From positions 3,356,683-3,420,682 of the forward strand of contig NC_089325.1 in NCBI RefSeq assembly GCF_036669915.1: a DNA stretch of 64,000 nt. The letters run 5' to 3'. This stretch comes from Pocillopora verrucosa. Its lineage: Eukaryota > Cnidaria > Anthozoa > Scleractinia > Pocilloporidae. Numbering within the stretch: the first letter of the stretch is position 1; every line of letters begins with the position of its first letter. The translations under genes and the position numbers were made by a program. The notes beneath the pieces are model-generated. The model did no database searches. It had not been told where the DNA came from and saw only the letters and a list, made by a program, of their open reading frames with translations. Below are positions 1-13,273 of the stretch, in pieces.

Positions 1-2094
1 CTAGTCTAATAAGCTTGAGGTGTGTGTAACTTTTTGGGCTCACAGATAAACTTTCTGAGGCAAAAATGCAGATTAAAATTTTCTTCTGCTTTATTACCCA
101 AATTGATGTACACATTCAGTTACTGCATTTACTTGGTTAAGTGCTTACGATACTGAATATAGGAACTTTCCAATATGAGTCATATTTTTTTTGTTATTGC
201 AACGCTATCTGACCTGCCTATACAAAAATCATTTTTACCGGAAAGGGGGGAGGGGGGAGGGGGGAGGGGGAAAAGGGAAAAGAAGGGTTTGATAGAGAAG
301 GAGGTAGCTTGTTGTATACTTGACGTTTAAGATGGTGGCTCACTATAGCATTATCGGTAATCGTCTCGTAATAGAGATAGTTTCCACTGAAAGCCAGAGA
401 AAATACTTTTTTTAACCGCAATTCAGTGAATTTTTCTTTCAAAGTGCTCATTTATGCAAGGCGATAACGAAAATATGCTTTTACCCCTCTGAATAACATT
501 ATCGTCTTCACTTCAATTCGATCTATAGGGCTTGTAATGAGAAATAATTTGACTTGATTTAAAAAAATGCGATCTCGTCTTAGCATATGATAAGATTGTC
601 TTGAGGTTTGCTTTTTATGTAAAATAAATCAGGACTCTTGTCATAAGTCTAAATTTTTTATGGACAAAATTTTCTTTATATTAACTTCAATTTGAATAAA
701 AAAGTTTTGTCCCTTTTGTAACAGAGTGAACTAGGACTTTTGTGTCTTAGAATTGCGTGACAATATAGTCGCTTGTAGGATTTCGCAACTTTAGACTTTG
801 TAATGGGAGCCCTTTGTGGGGGTCTCTTGTTACAGTTCTTGTGAGAATTTTGCTTCTACTTCTACTGCTTTTTGCTTCGTACTTGCGTGTACTTCCAGTC
901 GTGCAAACTGTAAAGCTCATTTATAGAAATAAACGCTGTTGGGTTTAGAGATGAATTCGAGATTTGTGGTTATTTACCCACTGCTACACTTTCTTGACTA
1001 TAGCCTTAATTCAAATTATAGGACTACTGATATACTGATTTCTAAAATGCTTAAACCACGCGTGTCTTATTTTCAGGAATATAAAGTTGTTATTCAGCTA
1101 CTGCTTAATTGTGTTCATCATGTTAATCATTCCACATATTTCAACTCTATTTTTGAAAAAAAAAATGAAATTACTGAGCCTCACCTCTCCACCCCTCCCC
1201 CCCAAAAAAGGAGCCGAATGCCTTTCTAGTGGCGACTTTTTTTTGTAGATGCTATTACGAGTTAATGTTACAATATATAGAAACATATAAAGGAACTAGA
1301 TCGAAACAAAATTTATGGCCAAGAAGGTTAACCAATTTTGAAAAACCCCATTCGGTATGTTAAATTTAATAGAGAGATTTGAATTGATGAGTCCTTGGTA
1401 TCATGTCATTTCCTAGTTTCCGTAACCGCTATTTTTAGGCAAACGGAACTTATTAACTACGTTGAAGGAAAAAACGTACATACGATCACGCACGAGCAAA
1501 TAACTAGGCTGTAACTATGTTAGGGTCAATTTCATTTGGGCCCATCTCCCAGCTTCAGTCTATGAGTGAGGTATCTGTATGAATATGAAAAAAAAAAAAA
1601 TATTAGGAAACGAGGTCTAGGTCTGGAATAACTGACATTAGAGCTAGCTATTGGAACCAGTCCACATACCCAGTATTCCTTCTCTTTCCTCCCTAGAGGG
1701 CGCGAATGTAAAGCTTTTTTTGGCGCCAGCGCAATTCGTGGGTGCTTTAGATTTCGTGACGAAACGAGTATCACTTTTAGTGACGTGCTGAAAACTAATC
1801 GGTTCCTTACATTTCCTTAGGGGAAAAACCCAGACAATGTTCGTCTGGTATGGCATTTTTAAGCTTATATCAGCACGTTATAAGCTTTACTCAGTAGCTA
1901 GTAGCCATCTAATATTCAAGTGCTTTTATAGTGTTCCGAAATTGGTCCAGTGCCGTTTACTTGGTAAAAATCGCTGAACTAAAGGGAGCTTTCTGCAGGC
2001 AAGTACTGTGCAGATGGGACAACAATCCTCTCGTCTACTGGAACTAAGCTCAACGAAGTTTACTTCGACAGGATTGCACCACTCTTTCTGTACC
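1..2094. other. Upstream region of the death-domain TNF receptor, no gene seen
   Basis: No convincing coding sequence on either strand; the short open frames have no family resemblance. A G-rich tract lies at 241-276. The stretch around 1,690-2,090 is richer in CG dinucleotides than its surroundings and directly precedes the proposed first exon of the receptor, so it may hold the promoter, but I see no clear TATA box. Confidence 0.4.
241..276 (+). repeat. G-rich tract (four or more G runs)
   Basis: Four consecutive runs of five or more G separated by single A residues, followed by GGGAAAA-type sequence. The arrangement satisfies the usual pattern for a G-quadruplex on the + strand. Whether it folds or has a role is unknown. 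Confidence 0.6.
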
Positions 2095-5000
2095 ATGATG
2101 ACAAGAAAGGACATCGTTGCTGTGCTGTGGCTCTTTATGCTGGTGAGTACATGGATCATAAGCTTTATCTTATTAGACAATTAACTCAGAGACCACGGTT
2201 CTATGGAACGTTTTGTAGTTTGCACTTTCGAAGCGAATTTTCAAAATATTATTTAGGGATGGCCTATTTGTGCTTACTCATCACATCATAGATCACGGGA
2301 AATAGTGCTTCGCCACATAATTCCATTCCGGGCCGCTGGAACTGGTAAATTGTACTGTTTTCGTTAGACTATGGTTTTATTTCGAATTTGTTTGATTAAA
2401 TGTCGATGCTTGTCCTTCTATATGTTTTCATAAGAGGTGATTTTCGTTCATAATCATCTAATTGAGAGCCACGTTGAATGGCAAAAGGGATTAATCTTGG
2501 GACACTTACTGGAGTTTAATATCTACTTGCTGTAGTTTGTCTTAAATGTATGTCATTTTAATGCAATATAGCTTACCAGGTTCCTTCTCTGTCGTCGCTC
2601 TAGTTTTCATTACGGTGTGCTCGAAAATTTTGAATTCTGTAACCAAAAGCTGCTCGTGGTGTACCTTTCGACTCTACGAACTTTTAAGGAAAATGATCAT
2701 CTGCGCCGTAACTGACTGTTATACATAACGACCGGTTGTGCGCTGTCTAGGCCGAATCGAATGGCTTACGACTGAAATGACGACAAAAGGTAATATTTTC
2801 ATACTTCGATAGGGTATTTTGACTCATGTGTGACCCTTGTTATTAACTCGTGAAAGGGGCTTAACGACTCAATTTACCATCGTTCATTTTGGCTTGTTCG
2901 GCAAGTTTATCAAATCTAACAAAAACTGTAAACGCAGTCTGCCTCTCGAATTTGGTCGTCAACTTAATGAGTGAGTAGAGTAAAGAACGGAGATGTGCCT
3001 TTGGCGAAGGTTTCTTTCTTTACGTTGTTTGCTTTACTGACTAAAGCACGAAGCTTCGTGACAAAAATAGTGGTGAATCGTTGGATGTGAGCCGTTTTAT
3101 ACGTACACTTGCTATTTGGTGGTCACACCATTTTCACAACGGAACACCGGCAAATAATTCAGTCAAAAAGATTCAACTGGGAAATTCATTTTTGATAGAG
3201 TTTCATCTTAATACACTAGAAGGCTGTTTTTCGTTGATGCCAAAATCAACCACAACTAATGACGTAATTTGGAAAGCCATGATATCGTCTGTCTACAGTA
3301 AACGGATTTCCTGAAAACACTCCCTGATAAATTTCTGACGCCTGAAACTTTCAGTTTTCAAAACTAGGTAATAAGTAATTCCTCATTTCAATGGTCTGTA
3401 TGGAGCATTAACTATTGCATTGATATCATGTGAGCTTAAATAAAGTACACTGAAAGTTGTGTGTTTCTGGCGTTCTCAAAAAAATACCTAAAATTATTCA
3501 CATAACCGAATGTGACAGCAGGTGTCAATTTGCCTACTCAAGTGATTTCATAACAAAAGGTCAAAGTACTTCAATTTGTTTTTCATTTACCTCCCATCAT
3601 GCAATTCAACATTGATGTACAGGTGTCAACCGACCAATGTACCTTCTATCACAAATAGTTTATGAAAATGTAAGGGATACGATACAAATTCAAACTTTAT
3701 AGACCATATTATACAATTTCACTAAGAGTGAGTGAGTTGATAGAAAATTCCACATGAACGTAGGTCAGGCTGAGTTTGCTCCTCGTTCAAATAAATTAGA
3801 AGATCAAATCAATTCCTTTTCTTATGGAATGAAGTTTTCATATCCACAATATCTAGGGAGAGTCATACTTCGTAAAAAGAACACAACTGATGTACCACAT
3901 TTTACGTGATTCCAGCGTTCTTGAACATCATTGATGAAAAATGTAGACCTATCCCTAAAAAAGGAAATGTGTCCAGGAAACGTTTTAACTCAGGTAATAA
4001 ACTTTTTTACCATATGATGAAATCACACCGTTAGATTAATAATGGTAATTGGACTGAGTAGAGTGCAATTTGTATAGGTAATCACATGATTTCGAGTGCA
4101 ATTAGCAATAAATAAGCACGAGTAAATTTTTTTAAAGGCTAACAAATTTGTGATCTTTGAAAAATTAACAAGTGCTTGTTTATTACAAATTGCACAAGAA
4201 AAATGATGTGATTACGTGGAAAAATACGAGATGGCTTATCATAATTGAGCATATGCAAAGCGAGCGCATCAAGTGCAAAAATAATTTATTCAAACCGTGC
4301 TTTCGGTCAAAACAACCGCGTACGATCAAAACAATAATATCTTCACATCGTTAAGGCGCAAAATAGTTCAAAGTCCGGCTAAACAGTTCAAGGAATTGTT
4401 CAGTCTGTGTCCGAATCACTTTCGATGAAATGGAATCGTCTTTTCTGAGGTTTAATCATGTTTGTTTTTAATTTCGGCGTTGGATCGCTCGAGCAAAGTG
4501 TTAAGCTGGGTCGGTTCGTAATTTTCGATTTCCTTGGCAATTCCCTTCTCTAAACGCCACTTTTTCCAAACCGACAACCAAAAAGCAGTGCTTATTGCAG
4601 TGTTTTCGTTGTTTGAGCTGTTTTTCAGCCGCGGTGACGAAAGAAAACCTACCTAAAACGCCGGCCATTGTTTCGCTCGCAAATTTTAAAATTTTCAAAT
4701 TTTGTTCCGACATCCAAGGCTCGCATTTGATGTGCTGTCTGTGAGTTTCTTTGATTATTGACCGATCAGAATGTCTGATTTGTTACTTTCTTTGCACTGA
4801 ATCAACCCTCTTCTGCACTGAATTAACTCTTCTGCACTGAATTACCTGAAAACTGCATTTATCTTAACCAATCAGAACTGAGTAATTTTTCCATGTATAT
4901 TATTAGGTCTAGAATTATACGCGTGAAATTTTAATTCACAAGTACGATTTCTGATCAAATTGCGCGACACATACCTTGATTATCACTTCATTACATTCAT

Positions 5001-6966
5001 TTGGAAATTGCAAAATTCAATCGGCCAAATACAGGGTTTTTTGTTGTTAATTTTTAGGACAAAATTTGCTAACATTCGCCCCGCAATGGTATCTTTGTCT
5101 TTCATTTTCCTATAATTTGATTAGTTATTTTGTTTTAGCTGCTTTTTCATTTATTGGGAAAAAGATGCTATTTAGAGCAAAATATGGTGCGATTTGTGAA
5201 CAAATAGTACTGCTCAAAGTCAGTCATGGCTTACCAGTGATTTCAAAATGGATGGAATAAATGTCTTAATTCGTCTTCAACTGCAACATTATTTATCAGC
5301 TCATTAAACTAAAACAAGCAGGAGATTTTGGTAATCGAATGCAAAAACAAGCTTTTTTCACAATGTGTCATTCTTTCGTCAATAGGTTTGTCCCATTGGA
5401 GCAAATTTCTTGTGTAAACCGGAACAAATAATTTGGACCAACGCCGCTGGAAAGGCAGGATATCAATGCTTGGACTGCCCCTCCTGTCCGGCTGGATCAG
5501 AGCCTTCGGTACCATGTGGAACCAAAATTGAAAATTGGACCGATATTCACTGTGTTCCATGTCATCTTGGCAAAACATACTCTGACAAATACGACAAGGC
5601 TCATTGCAAGCCCTGCACGGTATGCTCGACAGGGAAAGCAATATTGAAGAACTGCACCCTTCAGTCAAACAGCAAGTGTAGCAGGTGCAAAGAAGGATAT
5701 TACTATAAACCTTTGTCGTTTTCATGTGACCCTTGTTCAGAGTGTTGTGGAGATGAAAAAGACTTAGTTGAAAGCGAATGCAGTAGTTACAAACACAAGT
5801 GCAAAGTTCGGTCCACACCGTGCAACAAACAAATCAGGTCCACCAAATCAACGCTCAGACTGACAAAACCCACGCCTCCTCCAAGCATTGTGTCAACACA
5901 TCAACCAACAAGTTCAATTGTCCTGAAAGAAACTAAGTCGTCAATAATGTCAACTCAGGTGGTTGATAACGACGCGCCGACAGACATAGGAAAGATCGGA
6001 ATAATTCTGCTTGCAGTTGCAGTCGTAGTTTCTTTTGGAATTTTCGTCGCGATCGTTATTACGAAATGCGGCAGACCAAGAAATACACTGAAGCCTTCCG
6101 GGGAGCAGGAATCGACGAGTATTGAAAAAATTTCTCCCAAAATCAAGGCAGCTTCACAATCCAATGAATCCATATCACCTTCTCTGCATCCCGTTTTTAT
6201 TCAATCAAGTGGATCAATGACACTTCTTCACAACTGGTGTGAGTCGTCCGATGGAAGTGGGCTTCCAATACCACAATCTCAAGATTCAGCATCGTTACCG
6301 CCTTCACGGTCCGACGCGCCTGCACATGTTGAATACGCAGTTAGCCCAGGTAAGTTCAGCGGTAGTCGTTGATTACTGAATTTCATTTTATGAAATATCT
6401 CAAAAACTCCTCGCGCTCTCATTTGTAAATAAGTGCGTTTAGACGAGAGAATGTGAACAGGGTTTTAGCAGTTTAGACTCGATTTTTTCATTTTATGAAA
6501 ACATAGCATAGTTCCCTATTGCTCAAATGTCACCCTTATCAGATTTGGTAGGGTATTTCGTTATGGGAACTGTAGTTATTGGAAATAGGGTTGTTTCGGT
6601 TTGAGCAATTAAAATAATCATCACCAAACTGGATTTCTTCTAGAGGATGTGACCCTCGAAAATCTGGAAGAAAATCACCATGACGTGTTCGACTTGATGT
6701 GTGATGAGCTTGAAACCATGCAAAGAGGCCGATGGAACTTTGAAAGACTAGCTTTCCGGTACAACATTCCATCCACAATCGTGAGATCTTTGAAAAATGC
6801 GTTCCAACGTAACGGTAGTCCCTCTCATGAGTTAATGGACCATTTGAAGGCGACACACCCCGATTTACCTCTCTATCATGTTATCAATAACCTGGAGAAG
6901 ATTGGAAGGAATGATATCGCACAGGGATTGAGGCCGTACCTGAAAAAAACGATGAAATTTCATTAG
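2095..6966 (+). CDS. TNF receptor superfamily member with cytoplasmic death domain
   Basis: Proposed exons 2095-2142, 5386-6349 and 6644-6966, about 444 residues. Exon 1 starts ATGATG and encodes a short hydrophobic signal peptide (core VAVLWLFML) ending at GTGAGT in phase 0; exon 2 begins after AATAG in phase 0. Exon 2 carries three cysteine-rich domains (about residues 25-160; CLDCPSC, CKPCTVC, CDPCSECC), a Ser/Thr/Pro stalk and one membrane helix (about 219-242, IILLAVAVVVSFGIF). Its donor CAG|GTAAGT and the acceptor TTCTAG join in phase 1. Exon 3 is a death domain (about 370-440) with the family's RWNFERLA and IGRNDIA landmarks. Known role of such receptors: ligand binding outside the cell, then recruitment of death-domain adaptors. 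A FADD homologue lies 17 kb downstream. Ligand and closest vertebrate relative cannot be told from this. The exon 1 link rests on phase and signal-peptide character only. Confidence 0.84.
2143..5385 (+). other. Intron 1 of the death-domain TNF receptor
   Basis: About 3.2 kb between the signal-peptide exon and the ectodomain exon. Short open frames inside it show no recognisable domain. No transposon ends were recognised. Confidence 0.55.
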
Positions 6967-7088
6967 CTTAAAGACTTTCGCAAAGATTGTTAACTCGTGC
7001 TCTGTGCATGTGAGTATACGAAAACATTTTTAGACAGGAATGATTGAGAATGATTTTTTGATGCAGCCCTTTTGATATGTAAACAGGC

Positions 7089-8036
7089 AAAACTAAACAC
7101 TGTAGGACACCATAAGAAATGACGTTCCATAGTAGAAAAGCGTGACAGTTCACCCGTTCTGTGTATATTTTTTACTAAAATGTTATTTAGGTTGTTGTCG
7201 TTGTTGTTGTTGTTTTTATGTTTGTAGAACACGGCCCATGGTTTGAAATGTAGAACCAAGATGTAGACAGGTTTCTTAGAATTGTTCAGTGTCCAGGCAT
7301 TGTCAACATATAGTAAGGAATTGATAGCAGCTGTTTTCTTTTAGTGAGTTTTGGGGAAAGAATTTAAAGAAGCATTTGTCAATACGTATTTACCATAGTT
7401 TTCCATCATTTAATGTAGTTAAATGCTTAGGATTCTGCAATCACCCCCTTCAGATTACGGGTTTTTTTTAATAGTTTACGAGAGTAGCGTTGTAACGCTA
7501 GAAGCATTATCAGTATACACTGGTATATGTATTGTGAGAAACAAACAAGCATATAAACAAACAAAACTAAACACTGTAGGACACCATGAGAAATGACGTT
7601 CCATAGCAGAAACATGTGACAGTTCATCCGTTCTGTATAAATTCTTTACTCAACTGTTATTTAGGCTGTTGTTGTTGTTGTTTTAATGTTTGTAGAACAC
7701 GGCCTATGGTTTGAAATGTAGAGCCAAGATGTAGAGAGGTTTCCTAGAATAGTTCAGTGTCCAGGTATTGTCAACATATGGTAAGAAATTGATAGAAGCT
7801 ATTTTCTTTTGGTGTGTTTTAGGGAAAGAATTTAAATACACGTTCGTCAATAAGTATTTATAATAGTTTTCTATCATTAAATGTAGTTCAATGCTTAGGA
7901 TTCTGCAATCACCCCTCGGATTAGGGGTTTTTTATACTTTACGAGGGTAGTGTTGTAATGCTGGAAGCTTTATCAGTTTACTTTGGTACATATATTGTGA
8001 GAAACAAACACGTAAACAAACAAACAACAACACAGC
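7089..8036. repeat. Tandem duplication, two copies of about 474 bp
   Basis: The segment at about 7,089-7,562 is repeated directly at about 7,563-8,036 with a constant offset of 474 bp. Shared landmarks include ACACTGTAGGACACCAT, a TTG-trinucleotide run, GAACACGGCC and ATTGTGAGAAACAAACA. Both copies lie downstream of the death-domain receptor stop codon, possibly in its 3' untranslated region or flank. Confidence 0.85.
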
Positions 8037-9189
8037 AAAAAGGATTACAGGGGATATTTATCACCGATATAATTTAAACAGTGAAAGATCAAGGTTCATT
8101 AATTATTTTCTTCGCAAAAAGAACGCATTACGGTATTGTGAGGAATCTGTAAAAACTATTTAACTGATAAATGTAAACATTAATTTTTGGTATTGGCTTG
8201 ATAGCGCCGTATCTATTTGTTGTATTTTAACTATTGCTAACTCCTTAGTGGAAGCATGAAGTCGAGTGCTATTTAATATAAGGTCTTTGAATAATAATAA
8301 TAATAAAAAAATAATGAGAAAAATAAACTTTTGTGGACGAAATTTTGAATGCTCGTCATTTGCTGTAAGCCAATTCTCAGAAGCCGCAAGCCTCTGTCTC
8401 CGAAAAAGGCTGTAGGGGTGTGTGTTACAGTTAAAAATGAATTTGCATTCACACGCAAATAAGCATCATTTCCAAGTCTACTAACTGACCCACCCACCCC
8501 CCCCCCCCCCACCATTTCATATCTTGGTACTTTTCGCTGAATGTCCTTCCTTTTGGTATTTTTCATTTCGACAGAAAACAAAAAACAATAACAAAAACAC
8601 GAATTCCACGACATTGCTGTTTTTAGCCAAGTCTTACACATTACAATTCATAGAGACACCTAACCTGAGTTTTTGAGCGAAAAAAGTCTCTAGATAAAAT
8701 AAATATAATTATGTACTCACATTTCTTGTCTCATTCTAACACAAGCCCTTTAACTCAAGATTGAATGAAAAAAAACTCATCTTTAAAGATTTATGCCAAT
8801 AATTTTTGTCCTCAGGAACTTAAACAACCGAAAATGAAAAATCAAAGCTGGAGTAGTGAAATATCCTTTTCTTTTACGAGTACCACCAGAAAGTTGATAA
8901 ATAATCAGGTGATCAAATACAATTTCTTAAGATTGAATTGCTTGACTGGGAACTGTTCGTAACTAATCGACTGAGAAATTTTACTTTTTTAACTTCCTAG
9001 CTCGGATTTAAAAATGGAATACCGAATCGTTTGCTTGGTATAAGCGGACATTGTTTAGTGTTCTTTAAATCATAATCGTTTTTCACTTCATCTGAGGAAT
9101 TCGCTTTCAGTCTACAGATGGTTACTCTGTCGTTGGTGACAGGCAAGCAGGCGAAGTTTATGCATTCCTACTTGAATACTACATCTTAA
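8037..9189. other. Convergent intergenic region
   Basis: Lies between the 3' ends of the death-domain receptor (+) and the CARD-coiled-coil gene (-). It contains an ATAATAATA run near 8,289 and a poly-C tract near 8,498-8,511. No coding sequence is supported. Confidence 0.5.
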
Positions 9190-12100
9190 TCATTTGAGTG
9201 ATTCTAGTCTTGACGCTCTTTTTCTCAGACTCTTAAGCTCATCTCTTTCATACAATATATCGTTATACAAACAGTTATTGTGCGTTTTGAGTCTGCGCAA
9301 TGTGTCCATAATATTACTTGAATCCATTTCGACCTTAATCTCATCATCGTATTCGTCCAGCTCGTAAAACTGAGCATTCACTGTTCTCCAACTTCCCGTC
9401 AGACGTGTTCTTCTCATTTGCTCAGACTGGGTACGAAGCTTATCAACGCCGGGTGAGCTGCTACGGGAAGCGGTCTCCGCAATTCCGGTTGGCGCTTGGA
9501 TAGGTCTTTCCATGGAACTAGTTTCATAGTTCACCTTTCGTACCTCTGAAAAATCGTCGACATTTTCACTTTGCTCGAAATGTAGCTCTCCTTCATAGCA
9601 ATCGTCATCAGCGCAGAACAGATTCAGTTGGCTGAGTCTTACATGTAGCTGGTCTCGAGTATCTTCGAGTTCCTCGAACAGATTCTCCTTCTCTACTTGC
9701 AACTTGGCAACTTCATTTTCGGAAATCTGGCGCTTCCGCTGCTCATCTCGAAGCCTTTTTTCCAGAAGAGCCACTTTGCTCTCAAGGAGGTCCATTTTTC
9801 CATCGTCGCTTGGTCGTCTGTGTAGCGAATTTGACAATTTTCTGCTGCCCTCAAGGCTCTCGTCGCTGCACCACCTAGCATGTCCAGAGCGTCTACGTTC
9901 GTCCACGTACCTCCCTCGACCATCACTGTTCAATTTTCCCATGGAGGAGCTTTTCCGCAGCTTAATAGTCGAACCTCCTTCAGAATTTTTTCGAGTCAGA
10001 GAGTTTAGGTTATCAAGGCTCCCAAACTTTCGCCAGCCATCTTCATGCTCCCATTCTAAATCGTCATTTATCGCTGCTGATTGAGATACCGGGTCTTGGA
10101 ACTTAGTCTGATCTTGATCAAAAATCGATGCGGAATGGTCTTCATTCAGACTTGGCATGTTTTCAATCCCCTCTCTGGTCGAGTAGTCGCAAAATTCCTC
10201 GCCGTCGCTCGGAGCAGAATCATAATCAGCGAATAGACCCGAGCTGCTAGAGTCACTGAACACGATGGAGCTTCGCCTGATCTCCTCCAACTCCCTCTTG
10301 GTGTTTTTGTGCCGTTTTTGTTCTTCAATAAGGCTCAATTTCAAGGATTGAGTCTCATCCAAGTCGTTTTCCAGTTCCATCAATATACTGCTGATTTCTG
10401 AAAAATTAAATCAATTGGATGTGTATCAAGTATACATGTTAGAAACTGAAATCACTGCCGTGGGTAACCTAAATAATTCTCCTTCCAATCACCTCATTCA
10501 TACATTTATGTCAACTCACACTTTATACCTTCTTCAGCATCCTCCTCTTTTCCCTGCCCCCACCCGACTGAGAGGTCAGAGAACGACTACGGTGAAATTC
10601 ATAACTCCTGAGCGGAGGGCTTGATTGATTATGTTATTTGTTTTACTACGTCTCGTGTTTCTCCCTACACTTCTTAAGTGCTCAAGCCGCTTTCTCGGTT
10701 CTTTACAGCAGAAAAAAGCACAGTCAAGGATTCTCTATTTGTTAATTAAGCCACCATAGTCTAAATCTCTCTCATATCGTACGTAAGGCATTGCGCTCCC
10801 AACGTGGCATATGCAGTTGTATTTTGCTGCAAATTACCCGTCTATTTGAGTTGTGTGTTTTAAAAATTTCTACACGCTTTTTCAATCCCTTCCAAGTCGA
10901 AATTGACCTTTTGGAGCTCTGAAGAAAAGTTAAAATGATACTCGAGCTAGAAAATAATGTTCATCTAAGCCCCAATATCGACGAAAGCGGCCGTTTCGAG
11001 TTAAAAAGCCTGACTTTTAGCCATAACCCTGAGAGCAATCAGGGTTATGGGTGATCAGGTGATCAGGTGAGGCTTGTGCGACATTTGGAAAATTATTTGG
11101 CCTGTTAAATAATTGTTTATATTTTCGTAAAGGATTTTGTGTAAAATTTAGGACCTTTCAGAAATTTCAACACAGCGTTAAGCAATCTTCTGACCATAAA
11201 GTCAAACGGCGATTTCGGCATGGTGAATATAATGCGTGGGCTCCATAAACCGGAGAAACTCGTACGTTTTTCGCTTCTGGCGGGACTTCTAGGACTTCCT
11301 AGAATAAATCTTTTGAGAGAAAGAGATTTCTTGGTCATTCCTGTACAGCCTTTTATCCACAGTTTTCGGGTAGAACGCTATAATCTAGCGATCCGGCAGA
11401 ATCTGCACATGTTTTTACTTAAAATCCGGTCTTCAAGTAATGTTATACACGAGTGAAAAATTAAATGAAATCTTGGTTTATGAGGAAAACCAAAAGAGCA
11501 TCTACTTATTTCTTTCTCAGGTTAGTAATGGGGTTGTCAACAAATTTTTTCTTCATCAGAGCTTCTTTTTAAAAAACAGACGATTGATAAAGATTTACCA
11601 AAGATTGTGACAATAAATATTAATATATGAAAAAAAAAATTCTAAAATTTTTAAACAATTAGTTCATACGTGAGCTGTGTGTCCATCGAAATATGTAGCA
11701 CTTGAGAAGAGTGAAGAGCACTTAAGAAACTAGGATTGCTCTTGGCTACGCCTCCAGCAACTCTTACGCATCTTTCGTGGTCTCCAAACTTTCCGCGTGC
11801 TTCAGATCTCGACGAACAAACGCTGACAAGTGAACTCATTATTGACAGGCCGCTTTAGGCTACTATGACCTTAACACGATTAGGCTGGCTTATAACATGG
11901 TTTTATCAACTGTGTTGATAATTTGAATTGGCCACAGAAGTTTTTTAGAAGGCTGAAGTTTCGACCCTTTCCCGTGTTCTTTTGCACTGACGAATAGCGA
12001 ACGTTGGAAACACTGGGTTTTAATTAGAAACTCTTTTGTTAGAAAAAAAAATTGGGCCAACTCGCCTTGCATTATCGACTCAGTTGACAATAACAAGTTA

Positions 12101-13273
12101 TCATGTAATAACCCCCCACCGACACATCGTTAACTTTACATTACGGTTTCATCAGAAACTCACCCCGCATCAAAGCTGGCTTATGCTTGGTTACTGACGA
12201 GTGTTAACGTGAACTCTTTCTTTATATATCGGTCTCATAGTCACGCGTATATACAAATTTTTTAAAAATTATTCAGAGGTTAAAATTGAGGGATCTAATC
12301 AAAGATGACATGTTATTATGTGCAATGTCGTTCCCGCTAATGGAGGTGTGTTATCAATGGAATACGAATTAACCAGCTTTATATTATCGCAAACTTAAAT
12401 GTGGATTTAAAAAAATAAGTGCTAAGCTCTGATTGTTGTGAGGGGTTAAGGAAGTGGTCCACAACATCAAGCGGTTAATAGAAAGATCGACGAAATATCT
12501 GCTCCGATTCTCGTCTGATAGTCATAACATGAACCCAGAACGCGCAACTTACACGATATCTCCGGATAGAGTTAATTTATGCCGATTTTGCAGTGGAATA
12601 TACACAGTCATTGAAAGGACTTGGAATATGAGTGCTAATAATTGCCGACGATGAAGTGATTCAAGTTGGGCTTCACCACAAGTTTCAACACGCAGCTTGC
12701 AAGCCGAATCTATTTAAATTCTCGTACAAAGCCAATATTGATAAGAGCAAGTAAACAGGAGAGAAATATAAAGATGAAACAGCTGCTTTTGTAGTTCATA
12801 ATGTACTAGCATTCAATTTTCACTTGAAGTCCGAGTCACGTTTTAGAAATAAAGTAGGATAATTTCCAGATTTAGAAACAAAAAGGCAATTAGAAAAAAG
12901 TAACGCAACGCAGCTGTGAAAAAGCAGACAGAAATACTGTCAATAAATGTAAGTTTAACAGTACAACGTATTTACCTTCTTCATCATAGACATCATCTTC
13001 AAGAAGCTCTCTCGCCAAGAAATCTTGCACTTTAGATTTCAACAAAGCCTGAAGTAAATGTCTGAGGCCGTTCTCTCGTCTTTTAATAATGTCAACAAAC
13101 ACTGTCACTTGGTTTTCCCTCGACGTTTTCTTTTTCTCTTCGCGAATGGTCTCCACGTCGTCTTCATCGATAACACCGACTGTTTCAAGATGACGTAAAA
13201 GTTTTGAAGGTTCGAGACATTGTTGAAGTCTCGAGAAATGTCGCTCTAACACAGTGCAGTCCCTAGCATCCAT
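9190..13273 (-). CDS. CARD plus coiled-coil signalling protein (CARD9/CARD11-like architecture)
   Basis: Two coding exons read on the minus strand: 13273-12976 and 10397-9190, joined in phase 1 (donor GAAGAAG|GTAAAT, acceptor TTTTTCAG), about 501 residues. Residues 1-95 form a CARD: hydrophobic helix spacing, PSKLLRHLE, VIDEDDVETI, VFVDIIKRRENGL and a final FLARELLE helix resemble CARD9/CARD11 and BCL10-type CARDs. After the junction come heptad-rich segments (about 105-140, 290-340 and the C-terminus) split by serine- and acid-rich linkers that look phosphorylatable. ATG at 13273 has a good context (G at -3, G at +4). Proteins of this architecture normally assemble BCL10 filaments and activate MALT1/NF-kB; that role here is inference. 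No PDZ, SH3 or guanylate-kinase module follows, so it is closer to the short CARD9 layout than to the CARMA type. A 2.6-kb intron separates the exons. Confidence 0.84.
10398..12975 (-). other. Intron of the CARD-coiled-coil gene
   Basis: Bounded by GTAAAT and TTTTTCAG on the minus strand. It contains a perfect hairpin at 11,021-11,050 with an adjacent octamer repeat. No embedded gene was recognised. Confidence 0.7.
11021..11067. repeat. Perfect 12-bp hairpin followed by tandem GTGATCAG octamers
   Basis: CCATAACCCTGA at 11,021-11,032 and its exact reverse complement at 11,039-11,050 are separated by six bases. GTGATCAG is then repeated in tandem. It lies inside the CARD-gene intron. Confidence 0.8.

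Noticed and set aside
5066..5260. Hydrophobic frame just upstream of the receptor ectodomain as its signal-peptide exon
   Set aside because: It does not end in a usable donor before a stop; the exon at 2,095-2,142 has an ATG, a hydrophobic core and a matching phase-0 donor.
5309..5818. Long open frame on the minus strand opposite the receptor ectodomain
   Set aside because: It is the mirror of the cysteine-rich exon on the + strand, where splice phases and domain motifs are consistent; the minus frame shows no family resemblance.
9704..10084. 126-codon + strand frame opposite the CARD-coiled-coil gene
   Set aside because: It is an antisense shadow of the serine-rich coiled-coil exon, with the serine/arginine bias expected from that.
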